Shown here one piece after another: positions 23,675-32,478 of a stretch of DNA of 64,000 nt. Source of the stretch: Prauserella muralis (GTDB lineage: Bacteria; Actinomycetota; Actinomycetes; Mycobacteriales; Pseudonocardiaceae); assembly GCF_003202285.1 (NCBI RefSeq), contig NZ_MASW01000005.1:1-64000 (forward strand), given 5' to 3'. Made by a program: the position numbers and the translations under genes. The notes below the pieces were generated by a model. That model had not been told where the DNA came from, ran no database searches, and worked only from the letters and a program-made list of their open reading frames with translations. Within the stretch, counting starts at the first letter, position 1, and every line of letters starts with the position of its first letter.

Positions 23675-25726
23675 GTGACCGTGCGGTTTCTGGTGCTGGG
23701 CCCGGTGGCGCTGCTGCGGGGCGACCGGGGCGAGGTGCTGCCCGGCCGCCGGGAGCAGGCCCTGCTGGCCGCGCTGCTGGCCCACCGCAACGCCGTCGTC
23801 CCGGCCGAGCGGCTCGCCTCGTGGGCCTGGGCGGGGGAGACGTCGCCCAGCCGCAACGCCCTGCAGGCGCGCATCTCCCGCCTGCGTGCCCTGCTCGGCC
23901 CCTCCGGTGCGGCACGGCTGGAGTACCGCGCGGGCGGCTACCGCCTGCTCGCCGCGCAGGGCGAGGTCGACGCCGACCGGCTCCACGCCGCGCTCGACGA
24001 GGCCCGTCTGCTGCTCACCGGTGGCAGGCCCGCCGAGGCCGGGCGAGTGCTCGCGGCGGCGCTGGCCCTGTGCCGGGGAACGCCGTACGCGCCCTACGGC
24101 GAGGCGCCCTTCGCGACCACGGCGGCGGCCGCGCTCGACGAGCAGGTGTGCGCCGCGCGCGAACTGCGGGCCCGCGCCGCGCTGGAGGCGGGCCAGCTGC
24201 AGCACGCGATCGCGCTGGGCACCCAGCTCGTGCGGGAGCGGCCGCAGCGGCCGGACGGGGCGCACGTGCTCATGTGCGCCCTGCACCGCGCCGAACGGCG
24301 GAGCGAGGCCCTGGCGGTCTACGACACCGTGCGCCGCGCGCTGGCCCGCGAGACCGGCCTCGAACCGGCGCCGGAGCTGCGCACGCTGCAGCGGCAGATC
24401 CTGCGGGAGGAGCGCGAGCGGGCCGCCGCCACCACGCTGCCCGGCCCCGGTGGCCCGCTGGGCGGCGACCCGCTCGGCACCGTCCGCTGGCTCGCCGCCG
24501 AGGGCGAGGTGGACGCCGCGCTGCGGCTCGGCGTGCGCTGTGCGTGGGGCTGGTCGCTGACCGGTGAGCGCGAGCAGGCCAGGGCCCTGCTGCACGAGCT
24601 GCTCGTGCTGCGACCCCGTCCCGGCGATCGGGCGCTCGACCTGCGGGCCAGAGCGTGGGCCGCGGCGCTGGGCGCGCACGGCCCCGAGGAGCACACCGCG
24701 CTGCGGCAGGCCCGCGACGCCCTGGCCGCACTCGCGGGCACCTGGACGGTGAGCGACGCAGTGGCCGCCGTGCTCGTCGCCGAACGCCACCACGAGCGTG
24801 GCGAGCCCGCCCCGGCACGGCGGCTGCTCGCCGACGCCACGCACGCGCTGGGCGCCCACCACGACGAGTGGGGACTCGCGCTCACCCGCCTGGTGCGGGC
24901 CAGGGGCCTGCTGCTCACCGGCGCGTGCGACGACGCCGAACGCACGGCGGCCGGGGCGCTGCGATGCTTCCACGCCCTGTCCGACCCGGCCGGCGAGCTG
25001 GCCGGTCTCGACCTGCTGGGCTACGCGAGCGAGGTCCGCGGCCAGTACGACCACGCCGCGCGGCATCACCTCACGGCCGTCCGCTACGCCGAGCAGGCGG
25101 GGTGGCCGCACGCGCACGGTATGCAGCTCGCGCGCCTGGGCAACGTGCTGCACCTGGCCGGCGACCAGCAGGGCGGCCGCACCCGGCTGCGGCAGGCGCT
25201 CGCGCAGGGCCGCCGCAGCGGGTCGGCGTTCGTCGAGGCCTTCGCCCGCAACGGCCTCGCACTGGTCGCCGCCCGCGCGGGGCAGCACATGCGGGCGGCA
25301 CAGGCCCACCGCAGCGCGCTGCGCTGGTACCGCGACACCCGCTCACACTCCGGTGTCGCCTTCACCGCCGCCGCCCTGTCCCGGCTCACCCCGGACGAGG
25401 CCGAGGCCGCCGCCCTGTGCCGCGAGGCCTACGCCGCCGCCGTCACCACGGCCGATCCCCGGTCGGTGGCCTATGCGCTGGAGAGCGCGGCCGTCCGCGC
25501 CGCCTCGCCCGCCGAGGTGGCCGCCCTGCACGGCGCGGCGGCCGCCCTGCGCGAGCGCGCCGGGCGCCCGTTGCCCGCAGGCGAGCAGCCGGACCTGGAC
25601 CGTGCCGTGCGGCGGGCCCGGCAGGTGCTCGGTCCGGCTTTCGCGCGGTACCGCGACGCCGCCGCCACGGCCGCCGACGGCGGCACCGGCCCCGGCGAGC
25701 TGCCGGCTCTGACCGCGGGCTCGTAG
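23675..25726 (+). CDS. AfsR/SARP-type transcriptional regulator with TPR-like tail
   Basis: 683 residues. An OmpR-type DNA-binding domain (about 3-90: VLGPVALLRG, NALQARISRLRALLG, YRAGGYRLL) is followed by a bacterial transcriptional activation domain (about 95-245: VDADRLHAALDEARLLL, RPDGAHVLMCALHRAERRSE) and a long Ala/Leu-rich helical repeat region (about 290-660) of TPR type. No NB-ARC P-loop is present. Members activate secondary-metabolite or stress genes in actinomycetes. No biosynthetic cluster is adjacent. A perfect palindrome overlaps its promoter. Confidence 0.9.
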   Translation: MTVRFLVLGPVALLRGDRGEVLPGRREQALLAALLAHRNAVVPAERLASWAWAGETSPSRNALQARISRLRALLGPSGAARLEYRAGGYRLLAAQGEVDADRLHAALDEARLLLTGGRPAEAGRVLAAALALCRGTPYAPYGEAPFATTAAAALDEQVCAARELRARAALEAGQLQHAIALGTQLVRERPQRPDGAHVLMCALHRAERRSEALAVYDTVRRALARETGLEPAPELRTLQRQILREERERAAATTLPGPGGPLGGDPLGTVRWLAAEGEVDAALRLGVRCAWGWSLTGEREQARALLHELLVLRPRPGDRALDLRARAWAAALGAHGPEEHTALRQARDALAALAGTWTVSDAVAAVLVAERHHERGEPAPARRLLADATHALGAHHDEWGLALTRLVRARGLLLTGACDDAERTAAGALRCFHALSDPAGELAGLDLLGYASEVRGQYDHAARHHLTAVRYAEQAGWPHAHGMQLARLGNVLHLAGDQQGGRTRLRQALAQGRRSGSAFVEAFARNGLALVAARAGQHMRAAQAHRSALRWYRDTRSHSGVAFTAAALSRLTPDEAEAAALCREAYAAAVTTADPRSVAYALESAAVRAASPAEVAALHGAAAALRERAGRPLPAGEQPDLDRAVRRARQVLGPAFARYRDAAATAADGGTGPGELPALTAGS

Positions 25727-25754
25727 CCGGTGACAGGCGGCCGGCCGCGCCGCT

Positions 25755-26486
25755 CTACTTCGTGAGCCGCCTGCTGCCGCCGTGCCAGTCCTCCTCCATG
25801 CCCGTCTCGCCCGGCTCGACGCCGAACGCGCGCAGCTGCGGGCGTTCCCGCAGGCTGCGCTTCAGCTCCGCGAACCCGGGGAACGAGGCCAGCCCGACGA
25901 CGTGGTCCCACAGCCGCACCGCGTCGTCGTCGCCCGGCAGCCTGCTGATGACGGGGCCGAAGAACGCCGTGCCCTCGGGCGGTCCGAAGTGGATGATCGG
26001 GGTGCCGACGTCCTTGCCCGTCAGCGACAGCGCCTCGTCGGTCTCGGCCTGGATGAGCTCGTCCCAGTCGCCGTCCTCCAGGGCGTCCGCGAGCGCCGCA
26101 GGCAACCCGGCCTGCTGCAGCAGCGGCTCGACGAAGGCCCGCTCGCCGTAGGCGGCGGTGTCCCGCCCCGCGGAGGAGGGTGCGTCGAACGTCTGCGTGC
26201 CGATCGCCTCGTACAGCGGCCCGACGGCGTCGCGGCCGTGCTCGGCCCTGGCCTTCGCCGCCACCCGCAGCAGCCGCAGACCCGCGGTGTGCCCGGCCTC
26301 GTAGCCCGCCGGGAAGTGCCGTTCGTAGTCGACGCCGGCGTTGACCAGCCGCAGTGAGATGAACCGCCAGTCCACCGTGTAGTCGCGTCGCGCGACGACC
26401 TTGCGCACCCATTTGCTGGTCATCCAGGCGAACGGGCACACCGGGTCGAAGTAGAAGTGGATGTCGGTGCTGCTCGCGCCGGTCAC
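25755..26486 (-). CDS. DsbA-like mycothiol-dependent nitroreductase (Rv2466c family)
   Basis: 243 residues of thioredoxin/DsbA fold. FDPVCPFAWMTSKWV gives an active-site Cys17 in CPFA; Rv2466c of Mycobacterium has a second Cys (CPWC), absent here. LRLVNAGVDYERH and the helical insertion with GPLYEAIGTQTF follow. The family reduces mixed disulfides or nitro compounds with mycothiol. A -10-like TATAGT on the minus strand (26542-26537) precedes the start. It is convergent with the SARP gene, 28 bases apart. Confidence 0.86.
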   Translation of the reverse strand: MTGASSTDIHFYFDPVCPFAWMTSKWVRKVVARRDYTVDWRFISLRLVNAGVDYERHFPAGYEAGHTAGLRLLRVAAKARAEHGRDAVGPLYEAIGTQTFDAPSSAGRDTAAYGERAFVEPLLQQAGLPAALADALEDGDWDELIQAETDEALSLTGKDVGTPIIHFGPPEGTAFFGPVISRLPGDDDAVRLWDHVVGLASFPGFAELKRSLRERPQLRAFGVEPGETGMEEDWHGGSRRLTK

Positions 26487-26544
26487 GGCAGATCGCTCCT
26501 TCCCGGCCCGGACTCCGCCCCGGACCCTCGGACCCGACTATAGG

Positions 26545-26569
26545 CGCCGGGCACCGAGGGGGCCCGGCG
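26545..26569 (-). terminator. Hairpin after the Ssu/Tau-type ABC operon
   Basis: CGCCGGGC (26545-26552) pairs perfectly with GCCCGGCG (26562-26569) around a 9-base loop, immediately after the permease stop at 26572. There is no T run, as is usual for high-GC terminators. Confidence 0.5.
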
Positions 26570-26571
26570 TG

Positions 26572-27381
26572 TCAGGCGTTGACGTCGTGCTGGCTGTACA
26601 CCGACTCGTGCCACGGGATGAAGAACCGTTTGAGCCCGTTGACGACGAAGTAGAGCAGCAGGCCCAGCACCGAGAGCAGGATGATGACCGCGAACAGGGC
26701 GGGGGCGTTCAGCTCGTTGAGGGTGCGCACGACGAGGTAGCCCAGGCCCTCGCTGCCGCCCAGGTACTCGCCCACGATCGTGCCGATGATCGCGAAGACG
26801 ATGCCGACCTCCATGCCGGCGAACACGTACGGCATCGTGCTCTTCAGTTCCAGATGCCGGAACGTGTGCCAGCGGCTGGCGTTGAGGGCGCGCATGACGT
26901 CGCGCTGCCCGGACTCGACCGACCGGACGCCGAGCTGGACGTTGAGCATGATCGGGAAGAACGCGAGCATCGCCGACATGATGATCTTCGACGTCATGCC
27001 GAAGCCGAACCAGATGACGAACAGCGGGATGAGCGCCACCTTCGGCACCACCTGCGAGGCCACGATCATGGGCCGGAGGCTGTACTCCATCCAGCGGACC
27101 TTGCCGAGGATGGCGCCGACCGTGATGCCCGCGCCGAGCGCGATGAGGAAGCCGGCGATCGTCTCGGTGGCGGTGACCCTGGCGTGCGCCCAGGTCTCCG
27201 GATCCTGCACGAGGTCCACCAGGCTCGCCAGGACGGTGCCCGGCCGCGGAAGCACGAGCTCGGACATGTTGTTGACCCGCACGAACACATCCCACGCCAG
27301 GAAGAACACGGCCAGCAGCAGTGGCGTGCTGATCCAGGGCAGCCACCTGCCCATTCGCTGAGGAGACATGGCCGGCCTCAT
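26572..27381 (-). CDS. ABC transporter permease, SsuC/TauC (NitT/TauT) type
   Basis: 269 residues. Six hydrophobic helices; the EAA-like coupling loop near residue 165 reads MRALNASRWHTFRHLELKST, followed by PYVFAGMEVGIVFAIIGTIV and GEYLGG typical of the SsuC family. Its ATG overlaps the ATPase stop, so the gene order is receptor, ATPase, permease. The family imports sulfonates, taurine, nitrate, thiamine precursors or aromatic acids. Location beside an aromatic-type catabolic island favours the last (inference). Confidence 0.92.
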   Translation of the reverse strand: MRPAMSPQRMGRWLPWISTPLLLAVFFLAWDVFVRVNNMSELVLPRPGTVLASLVDLVQDPETWAHARVTATETIAGFLIALGAGITVGAILGKVRWMEYSLRPMIVASQVVPKVALIPLFVIWFGFGMTSKIIMSAMLAFFPIMLNVQLGVRSVESGQRDVMRALNASRWHTFRHLELKSTMPYVFAGMEVGIVFAIIGTIVGEYLGGSEGLGYLVVRTLNELNAPALFAVIILLSVLGLLLYFVVNGLKRFFIPWHESVYSQHDVNA

Positions 27382-28217
27382 TCCTCTCCGTCGAGCGCGT
27401 GACGCAGCTCGCGCACGATCTTGCCGAACTCGGCCTCGGTCTCGACGTCGATGTCACGCGGCCTGGCGAAGTCGACGTGGGTGATGCCGCTGATGCGCCC
27501 CGGCCGCGGGGTCAGGTGCACGACGCGGTCGCCCAGGAAGACGGCCTCCGCGATGTCGTGGGTGACGAACACGACCGTGGCGTTGGTGGCGAGCGCGATC
27601 CGCTGCAGCTCCAGGTTCATCCGCTCGCGGGTGAGCGCGTCCAGCGCTCCGAACGGCTCGTCCATCAGCAGCAGCTTCGGGTGCGTCGACAGCGCGCGGG
27701 CGATCGCGACGCGCTGCCGCATCCCGCCGGACAGCTCGCGCGGGTAGGACTTCTCGAAGCCCTGCAGGCCCACCAGCTCGGCCAGCTCCCTGGCGCGTTC
27801 GCGCCGCTCGGCCTTGCCGTCACCACGCAGCTGCAACGGCAGCGCGATGTTGTCGAGCACCGAGTACCACGGAAACAGGTTCGCCTCCTGGAACACGACG
27901 CCCAGCTGCGACACCACCGAGGAGTCCACTGTGGAGCCGTCCCACAGGGAGCGTCCCTCGACGAGGATCTTGCCCTCGGTCGGGGACAGCAGCCCGGCCA
28001 GCATGCGGAGCAGGGTGGTCTTGCCGCAGCCGGAACGGCCGATGAGCGAAACGAACTCGCCGTCGGTGATGGTGAGGTCGATGTCGTCGAGGGCCTGGGT
28101 GGTGGCACGTTTGGTCCGGAACTGCTTGCCGACCCCGGTCAACTCCAGCTTCGGCGGTGCCGCCGGGGCGGGAGTCCCGGCTGCGGCGTCGAGCGTCTCG
28201 GCGTGGTGGGCGGACAT
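27378..28217 (-). CDS. ABC transporter ATPase, SsuB/TauB type
   Basis: 279 residues from ATG 28217 (AAGGAG upstream); a longer in-frame start at 28271 lacks a ribosome site and overlaps the receptor gene. Walker A is GRSGCGKTTL, Q-loop VVFQEANLFPW, signature [15 protein letters not shown], Walker B LLLMDEPFGALD, H-loop VTHDIAEA. The FPW after the Q-loop is characteristic of NitT/TauT ATPases. Confidence 0.93.
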   Translation of the reverse strand: MSAHHAETLDAAAGTPAPAAPPKLELTGVGKQFRTKRATTQALDDIDLTITDGEFVSLIGRSGCGKTTLLRMLAGLLSPTEGKILVEGRSLWDGSTVDSSVVSQLGVVFQEANLFPWYSVLDNIALPLQLRGDGKAERRERARELAELVGLQGFEKSYPRELSGGMRQRVAIARALSTHPKLLLMDEPFGALDALTRERMNLELQRIALATNATVVFVTHDIAEAVFLGDRVVHLTPRPGRISGITHVDFARPRDIDVETEAEFGKIVRELRHALDGEE

Positions 28218-28231
28218 CGGGCTCCTTGGGC

Positions 28232-29308
28232 TCAGGCCTGGGATTCGGGCAGCATGCTGTTGTCGAACCACGAGGTGGCGTCCCCGCCGGGCTTGGCGAT
28301 CCCGGCCTTGGTCAGTTCCTCGTAACCGGCGAGCCAGGCGCTCTCGTCGGTGACGAGCAGGGGCTGATCGGGGTCGCCTCCGGTCCAGATCTCGCGCATC
28401 TCGCCGAGGCTCTTGCGGGCGATGGTGTCGTCGTCGAGCGTGGCGAAGGAGTACTTCTCGCGCAGCGTGGCGAGCGTCTTGTCGAAGTTCTCGTCGGCGA
28501 CGTAGGCGGCCAGTGCGTCGTGGATGCCCGCCATGAAGCCCTTGAGCGCCTCGGGGTTGTTCTTCATGACCTCCCTGGTGCTGACGTAGACCTGGGTGTC
28601 CGCCTTGACGACGGTACCGGGGTCGAACACGCCAGCGTCGTCGTGTTGGGACTGCACGATGTTGGCGGTGTCGATGCTCACCGCGTAGCCGGCGATGCGG
28701 CCCTGCTGCACGAGCGTGAACGTGCCGGGGGTGAGGCCGGTGACCTGCTGCTGCGTCTTCGCCGGGTCGAGTCCGGCGTTGGCCAGCACCAGCGACACCA
28801 CCTTGCTGCTGGTGCCGCCTTCCGAGGGCACCCCGATGGTCTTGCCGACGAAGTCCTCCGGCTTCTCCAGCGGGTCGTTCTTGCTGTAGACGATGCGCAA
28901 CGAGGAGCCCCGGCTGAGGGTGCCGATGTTCACGATCGGCTGCTTCGACTCCGCCACGGCGGTCATCACGTCGATCTGGCCGATGCGGCTGACCGGACCG
29001 ACGCCGGAGAGCAGCGTCTGCATCGCCTGAGGAGAGCCCTTGACGGCCTGCAGCTCCACTTCCACACCGTGCTTGGCGAAGTGCCCGCCCGCCACGGCGA
29101 GCAGCTCCGGCGACATCGACAGGGTCTCCAGCGGCAGCAGGCTGAGGAACGTCATCGCGCCCTCGCCGCCACCACCGCCCGCGGCGGGACTCGACCCACA
29201 GGCCGACAGCAACGTGGGGCCGGCGGCCACGGCGGCGGTGGCCATGGCGGAACGCCTCAGGAAGGCCCTTCTGGACAGTGAGGACGGGATCAGCGATTGG
29301 GTCGACAC
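28232..29308 (-). CDS. NMT1/SsuA-like ABC substrate-binding lipoprotein
   Basis: 358 residues from GTG 29308 (AGGAGA upstream). A twin-arginine-like N terminus (SRRAFLRRSAM) leads to a lipobox LLSAC. The periplasmic-binding domain has GKTIGVPSEGGTSSKVVSLV, LANAGLDPAK and QGRIAGYAVSIDTAN, typical of the NMT1/SsuA family. It begins the three-gene importer operon, divergent from the Rieske/amidohydrolase operon, which suggests that the ligand is the substrate of those enzymes. Confidence 0.9.
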   Translation of the reverse strand: MSTQSLIPSSLSRRAFLRRSAMATAAVAAGPTLLSACGSSPAAGGGGGEGAMTFLSLLPLETLSMSPELLAVAGGHFAKHGVEVELQAVKGSPQAMQTLLSGVGPVSRIGQIDVMTAVAESKQPIVNIGTLSRGSSLRIVYSKNDPLEKPEDFVGKTIGVPSEGGTSSKVVSLVLANAGLDPAKTQQQVTGLTPGTFTLVQQGRIAGYAVSIDTANIVQSQHDDAGVFDPGTVVKADTQVYVSTREVMKNNPEALKGFMAGIHDALAAYVADENFDKTLATLREKYSFATLDDDTIARKSLGEMREIWTGGDPDQPLLVTDESAWLAGYEELTKAGIAKPGGDATSWFDNSMLPESQA

Positions 29309-29739
29309 GATCTGTCTCCTAGTTCCCTTCGGCCGGCCACCACCCTGTGACCGGCTGGAGGGAGGTTGGCCCGATCCGGCGCCTCGCGTCAAGCGCGCGG
29401 TCAGTCCACACGAGCACCGGCGAGACCCGGTTCCGGCCGCCCCGACGGCATGGCGGGCGGCCGTGCGCAGGCGCCGGACGGCGGCATCCCGCGTGCCTCG
29501 TGCGGCGGTCCCGCGCGCCGGGCGCGCACTGCCGTTTTCCCGCGCTGGCCTGGGGAATCGGGTGTCCCGTGCCACCCGGGTTCGTGCGGCGGGACCGGGG
29601 TCCGGCACCGACCGGACATGCCCCGGCGCGCCACCGTGACCGACGGCGAGGCAGGCCCACCGGTATCGACGCCGTCTATGCACGGCATCGGAACTTTCAC
29701 TTTCCCGCCACTGAGCGGAGATCTCTACTGTCGTCAGAC
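29309..29739. promoter_or_regulatory. Divergent intergenic region with imperfect dyad
   Basis: About 430 bases without a supported gene. Near the right end, CGACGCCGT (29667-29675) and ACGGCATCG (29682-29690) form an inverted repeat with eight of nine pairs and a 6-base centre. This is a candidate operator for the divergent importer and Rieske operons. The remainder shows no clear promoter to my eye. Confidence 0.42.
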
Positions 29740-30213
29740 ATGAGGATCGTGGTTTCCCGGCTCGAGGACTTCCCGCCGGGCGAGCGCCGGATCGTGCAGG
29801 CCGGACGCCGCTCCATCGGCGTCTTCCGGGTCGGTGACAACTTCTACGCGCTGAACAACTACTGCCCGCACCAGGGTGGCCCGCTCTGCCTCGGCACGAC
29901 GCAGCCGTGGGTCACCTCGGCCAGGCCGGGGGAGTTCGTGCTCGACGAGCAGGAGGCACTCGTGGCGTGCCCGTGGCACGGCTGGGAGTACGACCTCGCG
30001 ACGGGCCAGTCGTTCCTCGGCCCCGGCGAGCCGCCGGCGCGGACCTACGACGTCAAGGTCGAGGTCGCCTCCGGCGAGGGAGAGCCCAAGGGCGGCCGCA
30101 TTCCGGGTCCCTACGTCGCCGAGACGTACCCGGTGCACGTCGAGGACGCCTACGTGGTGGTGGAGACGACCAGCGGTTCTCGGCGCCGCGAGACACCGGG
30201 AGGTGAAGGGTGA
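29740..30213 (+). CDS. Rieske [2Fe-2S] ferredoxin-like protein
   Basis: 157 residues. The Rieske cluster ligands are present: CPHQGG (Cys-x-His, about residue 47) and CPWHGWEY (Cys-x-x-His, about residue 78), with an insertion of about 25 residues between. The N terminus has FPPGERRIVQAGRRSIGVF. It is a stand-alone electron-transfer domain, not an oxygenase alpha subunit. It overlaps the next amidohydrolase start, forming a three-gene operon. It would normally serve an oxygenase with a reductase such as that at 33628. Confidence 0.88.
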   Translation: MRIVVSRLEDFPPGERRIVQAGRRSIGVFRVGDNFYALNNYCPHQGGPLCLGTTQPWVTSARPGEFVLDEQEALVACPWHGWEYDLATGQSFLGPGEPPARTYDVKVEVASGEGEPKGGRIPGPYVAETYPVHVEDAYVVVETTSGSRRRETPGGEG

Positions 30214-31325
30214 GCAACACAGCAGTCGCCGAGGCGGCGGGCCGCACGGCCGGCAAGCCCGGCTACACGATCGTCGATGCCGACATCCATCCGTCGGCAC
30301 CGGCGGCGGAGATCCGCGCGCGATTGACCGGCGACCACCTGGCGCGCTGGGACATGTTCGGCAGCAGGGTGCCGGGGCCGCCGGAGATCTACCCTCGCGT
30401 GCGCAACGCCGGTTTCCGGCTCGACGCCTGGCCCGAGCAGGGACCGCCCGGCAGCGACCTGAGGCTCATCCAGGACCAGCTGCTCGACGAGTTCGAGGTC
30501 GACCACGGCATTCTCATCCCGCTGCAGGGGCACAGCTGGGGCGCCGAGGAGCCGGAGTACGCGGCCGCGCTGTGCCGCGCGCTCAACGACTGGCAGCGCG
30601 ACGCGCTGCTGGGTCCCGAGCCGAGGCTGCACGGCTCCATCGCGATCCCCATGGAGTCGCCCGACCTCGCCGCCGAGGAGATCGCCCTGCGCGCGGACGA
30701 TCCGCGGTTCGTGCAGATCCTGCTGTCCACGGGCGGAGAACTCGGCTTCGGCCGCAGGCGCTACTGGCCGATCTATGCGGCGGCGCAGGAGGCCGGGCTG
30801 CCGATCGCCGCGCACACCGGCGGGCTGGAGCAGCACCGCGGCGCGGGCTGGCCCTCCTTCTACCTGGAGGAGCACGTCTGGAACGGCAACATGATGGCCG
30901 CGCTCATCCTGAGCATGGTGAGCGAGGGCGTCTTCGACCGGTTCCCGGACCTGCAGGTGATCTGCGTCGAGGGCGGCATCGCGTGGGCGGGCCCGCTGAT
31001 GTGGGCGCTCGACGACGCCTGGGAGCGGCTGCGCACCGACGTTCCGCACCTGCGCAAGCCACCGTCGGAGTACGTCCGCGAGCACTTCTGGTTCACCACG
31101 CAGCCGATCGAGGAACCCGACGACCCCGGCGACCTGGAGATCACCCTCGGCCACGTCGGCATGAACGAGCGGATCATGTTCGCCTCCGACTATCCACATT
31201 GGGACTTCGACTCGCCGCGGCACGCGCCGCGCGTGTTCCCCGCCGCGTTGCGCACCGGGATCATGGGTGCGAACGCGTGCCGGTTGTACGGGCTTGCCGA
31301 CCGGGCCGCGGAGGCGGTGCGATGA
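30210..31325 (+). CDS. Amidohydrolase-2 (ACMSD/LigJ-like) family protein, copy 1
   Basis: 371 residues from GTG overlapping the Rieske stop. A metal site at the N terminus is suggested by IVDADIHPSAP (Asp-x-His rather than His-x-His); AAHTGGLEQHRG follows, and the C-terminal metal Asp region reads MFASDYPHWDF. COG2159 enzymes are decarboxylases (ACMSD, 5-carboxyvanillate or resorcylate) or hydratases such as LigJ. The exact reaction is not predictable. Pairing with a second relative and extradiol dioxygenase genes downstream suggests aromatic acid breakdown. Confidence 0.87.
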   Translation: MSNTAVAEAAGRTAGKPGYTIVDADIHPSAPAAEIRARLTGDHLARWDMFGSRVPGPPEIYPRVRNAGFRLDAWPEQGPPGSDLRLIQDQLLDEFEVDHGILIPLQGHSWGAEEPEYAAALCRALNDWQRDALLGPEPRLHGSIAIPMESPDLAAEEIALRADDPRFVQILLSTGGELGFGRRRYWPIYAAAQEAGLPIAAHTGGLEQHRGAGWPSFYLEEHVWNGNMMAALILSMVSEGVFDRFPDLQVICVEGGIAWAGPLMWALDDAWERLRTDVPHLRKPPSEYVREHFWFTTQPIEEPDDPGDLEITLGHVGMNERIMFASDYPHWDFDSPRHAPRVFPAALRTGIMGANACRLYGLADRAAEAVR

Positions 31326-32395
31326 CCGCCGCGGCTCCCGCAGGCACCGGCACGATCGACACCGACGTCCACTGCGCACCGGCGAGTCTGGCCGACCTGA
31401 CGCCGTACTTCGAGCCCTACTGGCGCACCTACGTGCTGGAGGGCGGCGTGTCGCTGTCCGCAACACAGGGCCTGGCCTACCCGCCACAGGCGCCGACCAC
31501 CGCGACCCCCGAGGCGCGGGAGGCGGGGCTCACTCCGGCCAGGACGGTCGGCGACCTGCGGGCACACGTGCTGGACCCGCAGGGCCTGCGGGCGGCGCTG
31601 CTGACGTGCACGGCGTCCTTCGCGTGCAACCGCAACCCGTACTACGAGGCGGCACTCACGCGCGCGGTGAACGACTGGATGATCACCGAGTGGCTCGACG
31701 CCGACGACCGGCTGCGGGCCGGCATGGTGGTGCCGACGCTGGACACCGAGGCCGCCGTGGCCGAGATCGAGCGGATCGGTGACGATCCCCGCGTCGTGCA
31801 GGTGCTGTTGCCCACCCGCACCGACGCCCCGTGGGGCAACAAGCGGCACCGCCCGCTGCTGCGGGCCGCCGCCGAGCACGGGCTCGTGGTCGGGCTGCAC
31901 GCGTGGGGCCGGGTCGGCAACGCGCCCACCTCCAGCGGCCTGACGCACACGTACCTGGAGGACTACCTCGCCAACTCGCAGACGATCGTGCAGGCGCAGG
32001 TCGCCAGCCTGGTCACCGAGGGGGTGTTCGCCGAGCTGCCGGACCTGCGGGTGACTTTGCTGGAGTCCGGGTTCTCGTGGCTGCCGACCCTGCTGTGGCG
32101 GTTCGACAAGGACTGGAAGGGCGTGTGGCGCGAGGTGCCGTGGCTGGACAGCAAGCCGTCCGACGTCGTACGCGGGCACATCCGGCTGACCACCAACCCC
32201 GCTCACCTGCCGAGGCAGGCCACCCAGGTGCGGCAGGCGCTGGACCTGCTCGACGCGAAGGCGATGCTGCTCTACTCCAGTGACCATCCGCACGACCACG
32301 GCACCGGGCACGACCGGCTCGTCGCGGCGCTCACGCCCGACGAGCGGGACGCGATCTTCGCGGGCAACGCCGCGGAGTGGTACCGCCTCGGGTAG
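31322..32395 (+). CDS. Amidohydrolase-2 (ACMSD/LigJ-like) family protein, copy 2
   Basis: 357 residues; ATG 31322 overlaps the previous stop. The N terminus has GTIDTDVHCAPAS (Asp-x-His), then GLVVGLHAWGRVGNAP, and the C-terminal YSSDHPHDHG carries the metal Asp and a His cluster. It shares its fold with the upstream gene, but the two are clearly different, so they may form a heteromer or catalyse successive steps. Confidence 0.86.
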   Translation: MTAAAPAGTGTIDTDVHCAPASLADLTPYFEPYWRTYVLEGGVSLSATQGLAYPPQAPTTATPEAREAGLTPARTVGDLRAHVLDPQGLRAALLTCTASFACNRNPYYEAALTRAVNDWMITEWLDADDRLRAGMVVPTLDTEAAVAEIERIGDDPRVVQVLLPTRTDAPWGNKRHRPLLRAAAEHGLVVGLHAWGRVGNAPTSSGLTHTYLEDYLANSQTIVQAQVASLVTEGVFAELPDLRVTLLESGFSWLPTLLWRFDKDWKGVWREVPWLDSKPSDVVRGHIRLTTNPAHLPRQATQVRQALDLLDAKAMLLYSSDHPHDHGTGHDRLVAALTPDERDAIFAGNAAEWYRLG

Positions 32396-32440
32396 CGGAT
32401 CCGGCGCGGCCCGGCGGCCACCCGGCCGCCGGGCCCGTCC

Positions 32441-32478
32441 TTGACAGCCGATCGGCGGCGGCCGCTAATAGAACCATG
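32441..32478 (+). promoter_or_regulatory. Promoter for a probable leaderless LysR mRNA
   Basis: TTGACA (32441-32446) and CTAATA (32465-32470) are spaced 18 bases. The expected transcription start coincides with ATG 32476, and no Shine-Dalgarno is present. Confidence 0.6.

Noticed and set aside
21955-23874. 639-codon minus-strand open frame
   Set aside because: Antisense to the MDMPI-like and MFS genes and without any family motif.
29309-29739. Gene in the 430-base gap upstream of the Rieske operon
   Set aside because: Open frames exist but are Arg/Pro/Gly-rich, lack ribosome sites and overlap each other in several phases; no family resemblance.
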